Below, in pieces: positions 33,024-41,092 of a stretch of DNA of 44,951 nt. The DNA lies in the NCBI RefSeq assembly GCF_001475545.1, contig NZ_LDQC01000044.1:1-44951 (forward strand), in the 5' to 3' direction. Both the position numbers and the translations under genes were made by a program. The number at the start of each line of letters is the position of its first letter. Positions within the stretch are counted from its first letter, which is position 1. A model generated the notes under the pieces. It had not been told where the DNA came from and searched no databases. It saw nothing but the letters and a program-made list of their open reading frames with translations. The DNA comes from Curtobacterium luteum. GTDB taxonomy: Bacteria; Actinomycetota; Actinomycetes; Actinomycetales; Microbacteriaceae.

Positions 33024-35750
33024 ATGGCCGGCCTCCTCTACCGACTCGGGCGGTTCTCCGCCCGCAGGCACTGGCTCGTGATCATCGCCTGGATCGTGAT
33101 CATGGGCATCGCCGGGCTCACCTACAGCCTGTTCGCCGGGTCGATCTCGTCCTCGATCTCGATCCCGAACACCAAGACCAGCCAGGTGCAGGACGAGCTC
33201 GCCGACAAGTTCCCGTCGGCGAACGGCGGCACCGGCACGCTCGTCTTCCGGACCACGGACGGCAAGGCGTTCACGGATGACCAGAAGACCGAGGTCAAGG
33301 ACTTCCTCGACGGGCTGAAGAGCGAGGACGGCGTGAAAGACGTCACCGACGGCTTCACCACGCAGCAGCAGCTCGACGATCAGCGGCAGAAGATCGTCGA
33401 CGGCCGCAAGGAGATCAGCGACGGCCGGGAGAAGATCTCGGACGGCCGGAAGCAGATCGAGGACGGTCAGGACCAGCTCGACGCGCAGAAGTCGCAGCTG
33501 GAGTCCGGGAAGACGAAGATCGAGCAGGCGCAGCAGCAGCTCGACGCGCAGAAGGCCCAGGCCGAGGCTGCCGGAGCTGCCGCCTCCGCAGCCGCGCAGG
33601 CACAGCTCCAGCAGGCCCAGGCGCAGATCGACGCGCAGCAGCAGCAGATCACCGCGGGTCAGCAGCAGATCACCGCTGCCCAGCAGCAGATCGACGAGAA
33701 CACGAAGAAGCTCGACGAGAACGAGCAGAAGCTGGACGACAGCGAGCAGGAGCTGGAGCAGGGGTCGAAGCTCCTCGACCTGTCGAAGGACATCCGCTTC
33801 GTGTCCTCGAACGACTCGGCCGCGATCGGCACCGTGCAGTTCACGAAGTCGACCTACGAGGTGCCGCAGAGCACGAAGCAGGCGATCTCGGACAAGGCCG
33901 AGGCGGCGAAGATCAGCGGCGTCGACGTGTACGTGTCGAACGACATCGCACAGGGTGTGCCGTCGATCCTCGGTCCGGGCGAGGTCATCGGCGTGATCAT
34001 CGCCGCGATCGTGCTGTTCCTCATGCTCCGCACGATCATCGGCGCCGCGATCCCGCTCGTCTCGGCGGTGCTCGGCGTCGGCGTCGCGTCCCTCGCGGCA
34101 CTGTCGTTCTCGAGCCTCGTCGAGTTCATCTCGGTCACGCCGGTGCTGGGGGTGATGCTGGGCCTGGCGGTCGGCATCGACTACTCCCTGTTCATCCTCA
34201 ACCGGCACCGCACGCAGCTGAAGGCCGGCATGGACGTGCACGAGTCGATCGGCCTGGCGAACGGCACCTCCGGCAACGCGGTCGTGTTCGCCGGCACCAC
34301 GGTCATCGTGGCCCTGCTCGCGCTGAACATCACGGGCATCCCGTTCCTCGGCCTGATGGGGACGGTCGGCGCCGTCGCGGTGCTGTTCGCGATCCTCATC
34401 GCCACGTCGTTCACCCCGGCGCTGCTGTCGCTGCTCGGCATGCGCATCCTGCGCCGCAAGGAGCGCGAGCGCATCGGCAACACGGACTCCGTCCGGGTGC
34501 CGAACAAGCCGATGTCGACCTGGCGTGCGGTGATCACCCTCGTCGCCGGTGTCGCCGTGCTCGGCACCGTCGCCCTGCCCGCGACGCAGATGCGGCTCGG
34601 CCTGCCCACGGGCGCGTCCGAGGACGTCGAGTCGTCGCAGTACCAGGCGTACAAGACCCTGTCGGACGAGTTCGGCGCCGGGCAGAACGGTCCGCTGCTC
34701 GTCGTGGCGGACCTGCCGAAGGCGGTCAGCGAGGACGACGTGACCGCGACCGAGGTCACCATCGGCCAGGCCCTGGCGAAGAACGACGACGTCAAGGCAG
34801 TCCTGCCGATCGGGGCGTCGAAGGACCGCGACATCATCGCGTTCCAGGTGAAGCCCGCCGGCGGCCCGGACAGCGTCTCGACCGAGACGCTCGTGCAGGA
34901 CCTCCGCTCGCAGCAGGTGCGCGTCGACGACGGGAAGGCCACGCTCGGCGTCGCGGGCAACGCCTCCGCGAACATCGACGTGTCGGAGAAGCTCTCGAAC
35001 GTGCTGCCGCTCTACCTCGCGGTCGTCGTCGGGCTGTCGCTCATCATCCTGATCATCGTGTTCCGGTCGTTCCTCGTGCCGATCACCGCGACGGCCGGGT
35101 TCATCCTGTCCGTGCTCGCGTCGTTCGGTGGCCTGACCGCGATCTACCAGTTCGGCTGGCTCGGCGCGGTGTTCGGCGTGCACGACCCGGCGCCGATCCT
35201 GAGCTTCCTGCCGATCATCGAGATCGGGATCCTGTTCGGGCTCGCGATGGACTACCAGCTGTTCCTCGTGTCGGGCATGCGCGAGGCGTACGCGCACGGG
35301 GCCTCGGCGAAGGTCGCGGTCCAGCGGGGCCTGCACGCCGGGCGAGCGGTGGTCACGGCGGCGGCGATCATCATGATCTCCGTGTTCGCGGGCTTCATCT
35401 TCTCGGATTCGTCGACCATCAAGCCGATCGGCTTCGGGCTCGCGTTCGGTGTGCTGCTCGACGCATTCGTGGTCCGGATGCTGCTCATCCCCGCGGTGAT
35501 GCACCTGCTCGGCCGCAGCGCCTGGTGGATCCCGAAGTGGCTCGACCGCATCCTGCCGGACGTGGACGTCGAGGGCGCCAAGCTCGAGCGCTCGCACCCG
35601 AGCGGCGGGCACGGCGAGCAGCGGAACGACGGCCGCGACCTCTCCGCCGCCGAGCGCGGTCGCGATGCGGCGCACCACGGCGCGCACGCCGCGGCGGCCG
35701 AGCCCGACGCGAACCCGCACGAGGGCCACACGCCGACGCACCGCGCGTAG
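33024..35750 (+). CDS. MMPL/RND family exporter with long coiled-coil insertion
   Basis: A 908-residue membrane transporter. The first membrane helix (about 17-38) is followed by a large extracytoplasmic region, then five more helices (about 315-480), a second extracytoplasmic domain, and the C-terminal six helices ending about residue 835. MMPL landmarks VGIDYSLFILNRHR and LAMDYQLFLVSGMREAYAHG carry the proton-relay Asp-Tyr pairs. Between residues 112 and 255 the first extracytoplasmic region holds a Gln/Asp-rich coiled coil with repeats of the DGRxxI type, resembling YhgE/Pip proteins. The C-terminal tail is His/Glu-rich (HGEQ, AHHGAHAA, HEGHTPTH). The TetR gene upstream suggests export of a toxic or lipid-like compound. 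Confidence 0.92.
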   Translation: MAGLLYRLGRFSARRHWLVIIAWIVIMGIAGLTYSLFAGSISSSISIPNTKTSQVQDELADKFPSANGGTGTLVFRTTDGKAFTDDQKTEVKDFLDGLKSEDGVKDVTDGFTTQQQLDDQRQKIVDGRKEISDGREKISDGRKQIEDGQDQLDAQKSQLESGKTKIEQAQQQLDAQKAQAEAAGAAASAAAQAQLQQAQAQIDAQQQQITAGQQQITAAQQQIDENTKKLDENEQKLDDSEQELEQGSKLLDLSKDIRFVSSNDSAAIGTVQFTKSTYEVPQSTKQAISDKAEAAKISGVDVYVSNDIAQGVPSILGPGEVIGVIIAAIVLFLMLRTIIGAAIPLVSAVLGVGVASLAALSFSSLVEFISVTPVLGVMLGLAVGIDYSLFILNRHRTQLKAGMDVHESIGLANGTSGNAVVFAGTTVIVALLALNITGIPFLGLMGTVGAVAVLFAILIATSFTPALLSLLGMRILRRKERERIGNTDSVRVPNKPMSTWRAVITLVAGVAVLGTVALPATQMRLGLPTGASEDVESSQYQAYKTLSDEFGAGQNGPLLVVADLPKAVSEDDVTATEVTIGQALAKNDDVKAVLPIGASKDRDIIAFQVKPAGGPDSVSTETLVQDLRSQQVRVDDGKATLGVAGNASANIDVSEKLSNVLPLYLAVVVGLSLIILIIVFRSFLVPITATAGFILSVLASFGGLTAIYQFGWLGAVFGVHDPAPILSFLPIIEIGILFGLAMDYQLFLVSGMREAYAHGASAKVAVQRGLHAGRAVVTAAAIIMISVFAGFIFSDSSTIKPIGFGLAFGVLLDAFVVRMLLIPAVMHLLGRSAWWIPKWLDRILPDVDVEGAKLERSHPSGGHGEQRNDGRDLSAAERGRDAAHHGAHAAAAEPDANPHEGHTPTHRA

Positions 35751-35782
35751 CCCGCGGGGCGCTCCGCGCCCGACGCAACCGC

Positions 35783-35827
35783 CTGGAGGCGCGGTGCCGG
35801 TCCCCGAGACCGGTACCGCGCCTCCAG
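35783..35827. terminator. Terminator hairpin after MMPL gene (GGAGGC family)
   Basis: Two 19-nt arms (CTGGAGGCGCGGTGCCGGT and its near-complement) pair with one G-T wobble around a 7-nt loop, 32 bases after the MMPL stop. Confidence 0.75.
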
Positions 35828-35843
35828 TGCGTTGCCCGTCGCC

Positions 35844-36016
35844 GCTGGTGGTGCCCGGCGCGGTGGAGCGTGCCTGGCAGGAACGGGCGTGCCTGGCGGA
35901 AGCGGGCATGCCTGGCGGAAACGGGCATGCCTGGCGGAAACGGGCATGCCTGGGCATTCGTTCCTGGTGAGGACGCCCGATCTCACCAGCCATCACGCGC
36001 GCTGTGGGAAAGAACG
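35844..36016 (+). repeat. Composite intergenic element, copy B: 19-bp tandem units plus structured tail
   Basis: Four 19-bp units of the form CRTGCCTGGCRGAAACGGG (35869-35944, centre variable) are followed by a diverged fifth unit. Then comes a perfect 8-bp hairpin CTGGTGAG/CTCACCAG with loop GACGCCCGAT (35972-35981), CCAT, and TGTGGGAAAGAACG (36003-36016). The gap from last unit to ACGCCC (28 nt) and from ACGCCC to TGTGGG (30 nt) is the same as in copy A. With the hairpin before it and the OhrR-like promoter after it, this accounts for the 335-bp gap between the MMPL and MarR/OhrR genes; no ORF is apparent. Confidence 0.75.
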
Positions 36017-36058
36017 TGCACAGCCGACGCGGAAAAGCGCATCGCGAGAGTCGGTCCG

Positions 36059-36070
36059 TTCGTGCACGAA
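36059..36070. promoter_or_regulatory. Operator of OhrR-like gene
   Basis: A perfect palindrome TTCGTGCACGAA lies 3 bp upstream of a TAGGGT -10 (36074-36079), which itself ends 6 nt before the ATG. A related site occurs at 36564-36579. Confidence 0.7.
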
Positions 36071-36085
36071 GCGTAGGGTGGCGGC

Positions 36086-36526
36086 ATGACCGAGACGGAC
36101 GTCGACCCGCTCGCCCTCGACCGGCAGCTCTGCTTCGCCCTCGCCGCCACGAGTCGGAGCGTCATCGGCCTGTACCGCGACCTGCTCGAGCCGATGGGGC
36201 TCACCCACCCGCAGTACCTCGTGATGCTCGCACTGTGGGAGCGCGATCCGCGGTCGGTGCGCGAGATCGCGCGTGAACTCCGACTCGACTCGGCGACCCT
36301 GAGTCCTCTGCTCAAGCGGCTCGAGGCCTCCGGCTACGTCAAGCGCGCCCGGAGCACGGCCGACGAGCGGCAGCTCGAGGTCTCGCTGACCACGGCGGGC
36401 CGCGCGCTCCGGGACCGTGCCGAGGCCGTCCCGCTCGCCGTGGCCGACCGGCTGGGCTGGCCGCTCGCCCGACTCGAAGCGCTGAAGGACGACCTCACCG
36501 AGCTGCTGGAGCGGGTCGACCACTGA
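36086..36526 (+). CDS. MarR/OhrR-type regulator with N-terminal redox cysteine
   Basis: A 146-residue winged-helix MarR protein. Cys16 in LDRQLCFALAATSR matches the peroxidatic Cys15 of Bacillus OhrR, which senses organic hydroperoxides. The recognition helix region is SVREIARELRLDSATLSPLLKRLE, and the wing contains ARSTADERQLE. It is probably leaderless. Its operator overlaps its own promoter, and a variant of that operator precedes the next two genes, so it likely controls a small peroxide/electrophile response. There is no ohr gene next to it. Confidence 0.85.
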   Translation: MTETDVDPLALDRQLCFALAATSRSVIGLYRDLLEPMGLTHPQYLVMLALWERDPRSVREIARELRLDSATLSPLLKRLEASGYVKRARSTADERQLEVSLTTAGRALRDRAEAVPLAVADRLGWPLARLEALKDDLTELLERVDH

Positions 36527-36563
36527 TGGCCCTGGCGCGCCGCAACGCTTCGTGGCAGAATCA

Positions 36564-36579
36564 TTCGTGCACTAACGAA
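36564..36579. promoter_or_regulatory. Second OhrR-like operator before the microprotein/OYE genes
   Basis: TTCGT and ACGAA arms flank a 6-bp centre; the first nine bases TTCGTGCAC repeat the left part of the site at 36059. It lies 10 bp before the start of the 70-codon gene. Confidence 0.55.
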
Positions 36580-36589
36580 AGGAAGGGCG

Positions 36590-36802
36590 ATGGGTCGCTT
36601 CGGCCGCTGGTACGAGAAGTGGAACACCACGCTCATCGAGAAGATGGGCCCGTCGCAGATCGGCGCCGGGCACCCCGAGGGCGTCGACGACCGCACGGTC
36701 GACCGCCCGTGCCCCATCTGCGGCCAGCCGCTGTCGCAGCACCAGGTGATCCGTCCCGAGGGTCAGGTGCGTTCATCGACGCTCGTGTGCCCCGGTCGCT
36801 GA
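36590..36802 (+). CDS. 70-aa Cys/His microprotein
   Basis: The peptide begins MGRFGRWYEKWNTTLIEKMG and carries C41, C44 (CPIC), H51 and C67, which could bind zinc in a small ribbon-like site. No named family is known to me. A good GAAAGGAAGG Shine-Dalgarno precedes the ATG. It sits between an OhrR-like regulator and an Old Yellow Enzyme gene, behind a copy of the regulator's operator, so a part in redox or electrophile response is suggested. Confidence 0.7.
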   Translation: MGRFGRWYEKWNTTLIEKMGPSQIGAGHPEGVDDRTVDRPCPICGQPLSQHQVIRPEGQVRSSTLVCPGR

Positions 36803-36854
36803 CGATCCGCTCCGAAGAGGAATTGCAGCCGGCAACACGTGGTTCAACGGACAC

Positions 36855-37949
36855 GTGAAGCTCTTCGAACCCGCCGACTTCGGCGCACTGCACCTCCGCA
36901 ACCGGATCGTCATGGCACCGCTCACGCGCACCCGCGCCGGCGCCCAGGGCATCCCGAACGACCTGCTCGTCGAGCACTACCGCCAGCGGGCCGGCCTCGG
37001 CATGATCATCACCGAGGGCACCTGGCCCGTGCAGGAGGGCCGCTCCTACCCCGGGCAGCCCGGCATCGAGACCGACGAGCAGATCGCCGGTTGGCGTCGC
37101 GTGACGGACGCCGTGCACGCCGAGGGCGGCACCATCGTCATGCAGCTCATGCACGGCGGCCGTGTCTCGCACACGTCGATCTCCGAGACGCCGCGGATCG
37201 TCGGCCCGAGCGCGATCGCCGCCCCCGGCCAGACGCACCTCGCCGACGGCAGCAAGGCGGACATGCCCGTCCCGCACGAGCTGACCACCGCCGAGGTCCG
37301 CGAAGCCGTCCAGGGCTTCGTGCAGGCCGCCCGCAACGCGATCGCCGCCGGGCTCGACGGCGTCGAGGTCCACGGCGCGAACGGCTACCTCGTGCACGAG
37401 TTCCTCTCCCCCGTCTCGAACACCCGCACCGACGAGTACGGCGGCTCCCCCGAGAACCGCGCGCGCTTCGCCGTCGAGGTCACCACCGCCATCGCCGAGG
37501 CGATCGGCGCCGACCGGGTCGGCATCCGTCTCTCGCCGCAGCACAACATCCAAGGAGTGCTCGAGGAGGACGACGCCGACGTGCTCGCCACCTACACCGC
37601 GGTCGCGGAGGGCCTGGCGCCGCTCGGGCTCGCGTTCGTCGACGTGCTGCAGGCCGAACTGACCTCGGACCTCGTGCAGACCATCCGTCGGACCGCCGGT
37701 GCACCGTTCATCGCGAACTCGGGCTTCTCGTCGGTGACCACCCGTGACGAAGCGATCGCGCTGCTCGACTCCGAGCACGTGGACGCCGTGGCGGTGGGTC
37801 GTCCGGCGATCGCGAACCCGGACCTCGCGCTCCGTTGGGAGCAGGACGAGGAGCTGAACGAGCCGCGGCCGGAGCTCTTCTACGGCGCCACGGCCGAGGG
37901 CTACACGGACTACCCGACGCTGGCCGAGTCGCGCGTGCAGGTCGCGTAG
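36855..37949 (+). CDS. Old Yellow Enzyme (NADH:flavin oxidoreductase, NemA-like)
   Basis: A 364-residue FMN-dependent TIM-barrel ene-reductase. Landmarks are NRIVMAPLTRTRA at the start, the EGTWP segment, QLMHGGR, GVEVHGANGYLVHEFLSP (substrate and flavin binding, with His and Asn that anchor the substrate carbonyl) and VAVGRPAIANPDL near the end. It reduces activated C=C or nitro groups using NAD(P)H. The length is standard. The GTG start has no clear Shine-Dalgarno, so coupling to the microprotein gene 52 bp upstream is possible. Context suggests removal of reactive electrophiles under OhrR-like control. Confidence 0.92.
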   Translation: MKLFEPADFGALHLRNRIVMAPLTRTRAGAQGIPNDLLVEHYRQRAGLGMIITEGTWPVQEGRSYPGQPGIETDEQIAGWRRVTDAVHAEGGTIVMQLMHGGRVSHTSISETPRIVGPSAIAAPGQTHLADGSKADMPVPHELTTAEVREAVQGFVQAARNAIAAGLDGVEVHGANGYLVHEFLSPVSNTRTDEYGGSPENRARFAVEVTTAIAEAIGADRVGIRLSPQHNIQGVLEEDDADVLATYTAVAEGLAPLGLAFVDVLQAELTSDLVQTIRRTAGAPFIANSGFSSVTTRDEAIALLDSEHVDAVAVGRPAIANPDLALRWEQDEELNEPRPELFYGATAEGYTDYPTLAESRVQVA

Positions 37950-37964
37950 TCGACGCGACCGCCT

Positions 37965-38012
37965 GACGGACGGGAGGCGCGGTGCCGGCTGGCACCGCGC
38001 CTCCCGTCCGTC
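37965..38012. terminator. 22-bp perfect hairpin with GGCT loop (GGAGGC family)
   Basis: Two 22-nt arms around a GGCT loop, 15 bases past the OYE stop. It matches the hairpin at 24031-24076 except for a compensated base pair (G-C in place of A-T). Confidence 0.8.
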
Positions 38013-38064
38013 TCGGGGTGCGCACACACACGCGTGGCGGTCCGGTCGGCGCTGGTCGATGCGG

Positions 38065-38104
38065 AACGACGCTGCCGCTGTCGTGCGACAGCGGCAGCGT
38101 CGTT
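38065..38104. terminator. 19-bp hairpin, GCCGCTGTCG family
   Basis: AACGACGCTGCCGCTGTCG pairs perfectly with its complement two bases later. It is 20 bases beyond the M20 gene stop, so it likely ends the minus-strand operon. A relative is at 44696-44733. Confidence 0.75.
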
Positions 38105-38124
38105 CGGCAACGGTTCGGGTCGGG

Positions 38125-39270
38125 TCAGGACGCGAGGCGGGTGATCAGGTCCGCCGCGAGCGCCGTGCGCTGCACCATGCCGTCGATCGACACCCACTCG
38201 TGACGCGCGTGCGCGCCGTCGCCGACGGCTCCGAGCCCGTCGAGGACGGGTAGGCCCAGCGCGGCCGCGAAGTTGCCGTCACTGGCACCGCCGACGGCGA
38301 TCTCCTCGGCTTCCCACCCGTGGTCGGACGCGACGGCCCTGGCGGTCTCGAACAGCGAGGCGATGGCGGCACTCCGCTGCATCACCGGCCGGTTCCAGCC
38401 CCCGGTCACCTCCAGACGCGCGCGGTCACGGTGCGGCCGGAGCGCGTCGAGCGCGGCGTCCACGCGGTCCATCTCGGAGCGTTCGGCGACGCGCACGTCC
38501 ACCTTGGCCGAAGCTCGCCCGGCGGTGACGTTCGACCGGGAGCCGCCGACGATCGTGCCGACGTTGACGCTCGTGCCCGCGGCGAGGTCCGCCGTCGCGT
38601 GCAGCGACAGGACAGCTCGCGCCATCTCGTCGATCGCGCTCACGCCGTTCTCCGGGTCGAGTCCGGCGTGCCCCTCGATGCCGTGCGTGGTCACCTCGAA
38701 GATGCCGACGCCCTTCCGCGCTGTCTTCAGTGCGCCGCGGGCGCTCGCCTCGAACACGAGCACGGCGTCCGCTCCGACGACCGCGTCCTCGATCACCGGC
38801 CGGGAGGCGGGTGATCCGATCTCCTCGTCGCCGTTGAGCACGAGACGGATCGCCGGGAGGGGCAGGCCGGTGTCCCTCGCGAGCACGAGGCCGTGCACCG
38901 CCTGGACGAGCCCCGCCTTCATGTCGAACGCACCCGGGCCGGTCAGGCGGTCACCGTCGACGCTGACGGGCCAGTCGGCGAGCGTACCGAGCGGCCAGAC
39001 GGTGTCGTAGTGGCAGAGGAGCACGACTGTCCGGGTGCTGCCGCCCGTGGCCGGCCAGTCGAGCACCGCGGTGTCGCCGTGGACGCCACCCGCGACGGTC
39101 CGCTCGGTCGCGGGCGTGCCGAGGTGGCGCTCCACGAAGGTCCGTACCCAGCCGAGGCCGGCGGCGAGCGCGCCGCGGTCGTCGGACGGGGTCTCCTGCT
39201 CGATGTACTCGGTGACGTCGGCGACGAGGGTGTCCCGCAGCGCGGCGGCGGCCCGCACGACCGCACTCAT
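38125..39270 (-). CDS. M20 family metallopeptidase (carboxypeptidase G2-like)
   Basis: A 381-residue zinc peptidase/amidohydrolase of family M20. Metal ligands are visible in LCHYDTVWPLG (His, Asp), GPGAFDMKAG, NGDEEIGS (Glu pair) and the C-terminal AHARHEWV. The closest named group is the glutamate carboxypeptidase/CPG2 type, which removes a C-terminal acidic residue or cleaves N-acyl amino acids. The dimerisation domain is present (about residues 175-290). The ATG overlaps the stop of the ketopantoate-reductase-like gene. It is the last gene of the five-gene operon; the bond it cuts is not known. Confidence 0.88.
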   Translation of the reverse strand: MSAVVRAAAALRDTLVADVTEYIEQETPSDDRGALAAGLGWVRTFVERHLGTPATERTVAGGVHGDTAVLDWPATGGSTRTVVLLCHYDTVWPLGTLADWPVSVDGDRLTGPGAFDMKAGLVQAVHGLVLARDTGLPLPAIRLVLNGDEEIGSPASRPVIEDAVVGADAVLVFEASARGALKTARKGVGIFEVTTHGIEGHAGLDPENGVSAIDEMARAVLSLHATADLAAGTSVNVGTIVGGSRSNVTAGRASAKVDVRVAERSEMDRVDAALDALRPHRDRARLEVTGGWNRPVMQRSAAIASLFETARAVASDHGWEAEEIAVGGASDGNFAAALGLPVLDGLGAVGDGAHARHEWVSIDGMVQRTALAADLITRLAS

Positions 39271-40310
39271 GCTGCGGCCAGTCGGTCGAGTTCCGCGAGG
39301 TGTGCTTCGTCCATGGCGATCGCGTGCGTCTCCAGCGCGGTGATGCGGTCGACGAGCCACGACAGGAGCGGGGTCGGGATGCCGTGACGCTCCGCCGCGT
39401 CGAGCACCGGCTGGTACTGCGTCGGGACCTCGGTCCGCCGGCCGCGCACGGCGATGTCCCGCCAGATGCCCGACCGCTTCTTCGTCTGGGCACCGAGCCA
39501 GGTGACGAGACCGTCGGTGGCCGTGTCCGGGGCGCTGGAGTCACGCGTGGTCGCGGTGTCCGGGGCCGCGGTCCCTGGAGTCAAGTACGCCTCGGGGGTG
39601 AAGGCGTCGAAGCGTTCGAGTGTGATGCCCTCGGCGGTGGCGACCGTGAGCACCTCGCGCACGAGGGCGTGCATGCCCGTCCGGTGCCGGTCGATGAGGT
39701 CGCCCATGTCCTCGTCGGCGAGCGCGGTGGCAACGAGCATCGCCCCGAAGCCGAGCTTGGACCAGAGGAACCCGGGCACGTTGTCCGAGACGATGGGGGT
39801 GCCCCAGTGGTGCAGGTCACGCGCCAGGGCCTCGACCCGTGGGCTCGACCCACCGGCGAACTCGCCGAGCGCGATGTCCCCGATGCCGCCGTCGCGCACG
39901 ACCCCGGGGCCGACGACGTCGGCGAACAGGTCGACGAACGCCGCGACGGTCCGGTCGGCACCGACGTGCTCGGCGATGGTCGACTCGTTCAGGCCGTTCT
40001 GCATCGAGACCACCCAGCCGTCCACGGCAAGACGCGGTGCGATCCAGGCCGCAGCCGTGTCGGTGGCCTGGGCCTTCACCGCGAGGAGCACGGCCCCGAG
40101 TCGTTCCGGTGCGTCGTCCGGTGTGGAGATCGCGGGCCGCGCGCTGACGGGGCCGTCCGGTGTCTCGATGCGGAAGCCGCGCTCCCGGACGGCCGCGACG
40201 TGTTCCTCGTCGGCGTCGACCAGGTGGACGTCGGCTCCGCCGAGCTGGAGGTGCACAGCCAGCGTGCCCCCGATCGCTCCGGCGCCGACGATCGTGTACT
40301 GCGGGGTCAT
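39267..40310 (-). CDS. Ketopantoate reductase family oxidoreductase
   Basis: A 347-residue NAD(P)-dependent reductase of the PanE/ApbA type. The Rossmann GAGAIGGTLAVHL is at the N terminus, KAQATDTAAAW and QNGLNE carry the usual catalytic Lys and Asn, and the helical C-terminal domain follows. About 45 residues longer than common PanE, with a Thr/Ala/Asp-rich insertion containing APDTAT twice in the C-terminal domain. Many PanE-family proteins in catabolic operons act on other 2-oxo or beta-hydroxy acids, so pantothenate synthesis is not implied. Overlapping stops and starts on both sides place it in the operon. Confidence 0.85.
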   Translation of the reverse strand: MTPQYTIVGAGAIGGTLAVHLQLGGADVHLVDADEEHVAAVRERGFRIETPDGPVSARPAISTPDDAPERLGAVLLAVKAQATDTAAAWIAPRLAVDGWVVSMQNGLNESTIAEHVGADRTVAAFVDLFADVVGPGVVRDGGIGDIALGEFAGGSSPRVEALARDLHHWGTPIVSDNVPGFLWSKLGFGAMLVATALADEDMGDLIDRHRTGMHALVREVLTVATAEGITLERFDAFTPEAYLTPGTAAPDTATTRDSSAPDTATDGLVTWLGAQTKKRSGIWRDIAVRGRRTEVPTQYQPVLDAAERHGIPTPLLSWLVDRITALETHAIAMDEAHLAELDRLAAA

Positions 40311-41092
40311 GCGTGTTCCTCCCGGCCGTCGGCCGTCCAGTGCTGCGGGAGGTTCCACGCGCCCGTCGACGATCCGCCGTCGACGCGCAGCACCTCCCCG
40401 GTGATCCAGTTCGCCTCGTCGCCCGCGAGCCAGACGACCGCGCGCGCGATGTCGTCCGGCAGGCCGCGCCGTCCGAGGGGGTTGTCTCCGACGGCATCCG
40501 CGTACTCGGCGGTGACCGGGTTGACCGCGGAGTCGACGGTCACGAAACCCGGGGCGACGGCGTTCACGCGGATGCCGTGGTGGCCGAGCTCGAGCGCGGA
40601 CGCCCGCGTGGCGGCTTCGAGCGCCGCCTTCGACGTCGAGTACGGCGCGGCTCCCGGGCGGGCGCGCAGTGCCGCACCCGAGGAGATGTTCACCACGCTC
40701 GCGCCCCGGCCCACAGGGACGGCTCGACGGGCGAGCGCGACGGTGAGGAGGACGGGTGCTCGTGTGTTGACGTCGAGTACTCGGTCCCAGGTCGCCGCGT
40801 CGAGGTCGAGGAACGGCGTCGCCGGGTAGACCCCGGCGCTCGACACGAGGACGTCGACCGGAGCGCGGTCCCACGCTTCGTCCACCACCGCTCCGGGGGC
40901 GTCGCCGTCCCGCAGGTCGGCGGTGATCGCGGTCACCCGACCGGCTCCGGCATCCCGGGCGAGTGCCTCGGTCTCCCCGAGCGGCGCGGCGGTGCGGTCG
41001 CAGAGCGTGATGTCCGCGCCGGTGCGGGCGAAGGCGAGGGCGATCCCACGGCCGATGCCGGAGCCGGCACCCGTGACGAGGACGTGCCGCAT
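40307..41092 (-). CDS. Short-chain dehydrogenase/reductase (FabG-like)
   Basis: A 261-residue classical SDR: TGAGSGIGRGIA at the cofactor site, SSAGVYPAT in place of the NAG motif, catalytic Ser in NISSGAAL, YSTSK, and the C-terminal DIARAVVWLAGDEANWITG with GEVLRVDGG. It probably oxidises or reduces an alcohol/ketone in the same pathway as its neighbours. Its stop overlaps the next start by four bases and its start touches the transporter stop (TGATG). Confidence 0.9.
   Translation of the reverse strand: MRHVLVTGAGSGIGRGIALAFARTGADITLCDRTAAPLGETEALARDAGAGRVTAITADLRDGDAPGAVVDEAWDRAPVDVLVSSAGVYPATPFLDLDAATWDRVLDVNTRAPVLLTVALARRAVPVGRGASVVNISSGAALRARPGAAPYSTSKAALEAATRASALELGHHGIRVNAVAPGFVTVDSAVNPVTAEYADAVGDNPLGRRGLPDDIARAVVWLAGDEANWITGEVLRVDGGSSTGAWNLPQHWTADGREEHA

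Noticed and set aside
32922..35996. 1024-codon open frame on the minus strand
   Set aside because: It is antisense to the MMPL gene, is dominated by Arg/Glu/Val/Leu low-complexity text and has no family motif; high GC produces such frames.
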